From Polyangiaceae bacterium (GTDB taxonomy: Bacteria; Myxococcota_A; Polyangia; Polyangiales; Polyangiaceae), in the NCBI GenBank assembly GCA_025934595.1, contig JAICXU010000187.1, positions 1 to 6,580 on the forward strand: a stretch of DNA of 6,580 bases, written 5' to 3'. Position numbers and translations under genes: made by a program. The notes beneath the pieces are model-generated. The model was not told where the DNA came from. It saw only the letters and a list, made by a program, of their open reading frames with translations, and made no database searches. This document shows, piece after piece, positions 6,134 through 6,580 of this stretch. Position 1 is the first letter of the stretch. Every line of letters starts with the position of its first letter.

Positions 6134-6162
6134 TTGGCGCCCGCGCGCATGTGCGATACCGA
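6134..6162 (+). promoter_or_regulatory. Weak promoter-like pair before the PIN-PhoH gene
   Basis: TTGGCG (6134-6139) and TACCGA (6157-6162) are separated by 17 bases, the same spacing and a similar form to the pair before the DUF2332 gene (TTGACC, then TATCGA). The -10 match is poor, lacking the last T. The shared form is the only reason to list it; the gene may instead be read through from upstream. Confidence 0.15.
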
Positions 6163-6176
6163 AATTCGCGCGCTTC

Positions 6177-6580
6177 ATGAGAAAAAACTACGTCCTCGAC
6201 ACGAACATTCTCCTCCACGATCCACGAGCGATTTTCCGATTCGAGGACAACAACGTCATCATCCCGATCTTCTGCATCGAGGAGGTCGATCAGTTCAAAC
6301 GCGAGGGCTCGGAGCGCGGTCGCAACGCGCGAACCATCGCGCGCCTGCTCGACGAGCTGCGCGAAAAAGGCGGCTCGCTCTCCACGGGCGTGAAGCTCGA
6401 GTCGGGCGGAAGCTTGCGCGTGGCCGTGCCCGCGCGACGTCCCGAGCTTCCGAGCGCGATCGACAAAGCGGCGATGGACGCCGCGATCCTCCAGACCGCG
6501 TTCGACATCCGCGAATCGGACGGCGGCGCGCCGACCATCTTCGTCACGATGGACACGAACCTCCGCATCCGCGCCGACGC
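6177..6580 (+). CDS. PIN domain of a PIN-PhoH family protein, 3'-truncated by the window
   Basis: The frame is open from ATG 6177-6179 to the window end: 134 codons plus two bases. The N-terminus matches the distinctive PIN domain of long PhoH-family proteins: NYVLDTNILLHDP (4-16), AIFRFEDNNVIIPI (18-31), CIEEVDQFK (33-41), a Gly-Arg-Asn-Ala-Arg turn (48-52) and VTMDTNLRIRAD (123-134). The expected metal-binding acids are present: Asp8, Glu35/Glu36, Asp101 and Asp126. In this family a PhoH P-loop ATPase domain follows, and the combined protein acts on RNA as helicase and RNase in studied mycobacterial members; that half is beyond the window and not seen. The start agrees with the usual family N-terminus. 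No Shine-Dalgarno sequence precedes it. The truncation is due to the window edge, not a mutation. Confidence 0.92.
   Translation, partial: MRKNYVLDTNILLHDPRAIFRFEDNNVIIPIFCIEEVDQFKREGSERGRNARTIARLLDELREKGGSLSTGVKLESGGSLRVAVPARRPELPSAIDKAAMDAAILQTAFDIRESDGGAPTIFVTMDTNLRIRAD

Noticed and set aside
6134..6150. Possible sigma-54 promoter (TTGGCG with a downstream GC)
   Set aside because: The GG and GC elements are not the required ten bases apart; at that spacing the sequence reads CA.
5123..6178. 351-codon antisense open frame opposite the DUF2332 gene
   Set aside because: Composition is shadow-like (Arg/Asp-rich) and the sense frame carries clear DUF2332 motifs.

Overview
The window is high-GC, gene-dense DNA. 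It most resembles a myxobacterium (Myxococcota, probably a Polyangia-type lineage). The clues are an outer-membrane receptor gene followed by two lipoprotein genes, one with the Cys-rich tail common on myxobacterial surface proteins and one with DAG/DGG-rich linkers, plus strong G/C at third codon positions. This assignment is inference; there is no rRNA or other taxonomic marker.

Layout: (1) 3-1781 (+), the 3' part of a TonB-dependent outer-membrane receptor whose N-terminus lies upstream of the window; (2) 1796-2836 (+), a lipoprotein with Ig-like-looking beta segments; (3) 2884-3915 (+), a lipoprotein with a lysozyme/transglycosylase-like region and a 12-Cys tail; (4) 3924-5018 (-), a DUF1704/QEGLA-family metallopeptidase-like protein, convergent with gene 3 (8 bases between stops); (5) 5063-6130 (+), a DUF2332 protein, divergent from gene 4 (44 bases between starts); (6) 6177 to the window end (+), the N-terminal PIN domain of a PIN-PhoH family protein, cut by the window edge. 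No gene-free stretch exceeds 50 bases, and I see no RNA genes, insertion sequences or CRISPR arrays.

Genes 1-3 look like one co-oriented cell-envelope group: a TonB-driven outer-membrane channel with two lipoproteins that could act at the outer membrane or surface. The link is positional only. Genes 4-6 are cytoplasmic and look like unrelated housekeeping or poorly characterised genes: a zinc peptidase-like enzyme, a protein with a methyltransferase-like glycine motif, and an RNA-acting PIN-PhoH protein.

The most interesting small-scale signals are the gap between genes 2 and 3 (a perfect 12-bp palindrome inside a candidate promoter, a 10-bp direct repeat carrying two in-frame stops, and a 16-codon frame joining the two genes end to end), alternating inverted repeats over the start of gene 5, a lack of Shine-Dalgarno sequences at all five visible starts, and frequent CGATCG palindromes. 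I did not find a clearly novel system; most of the window is ordinary.
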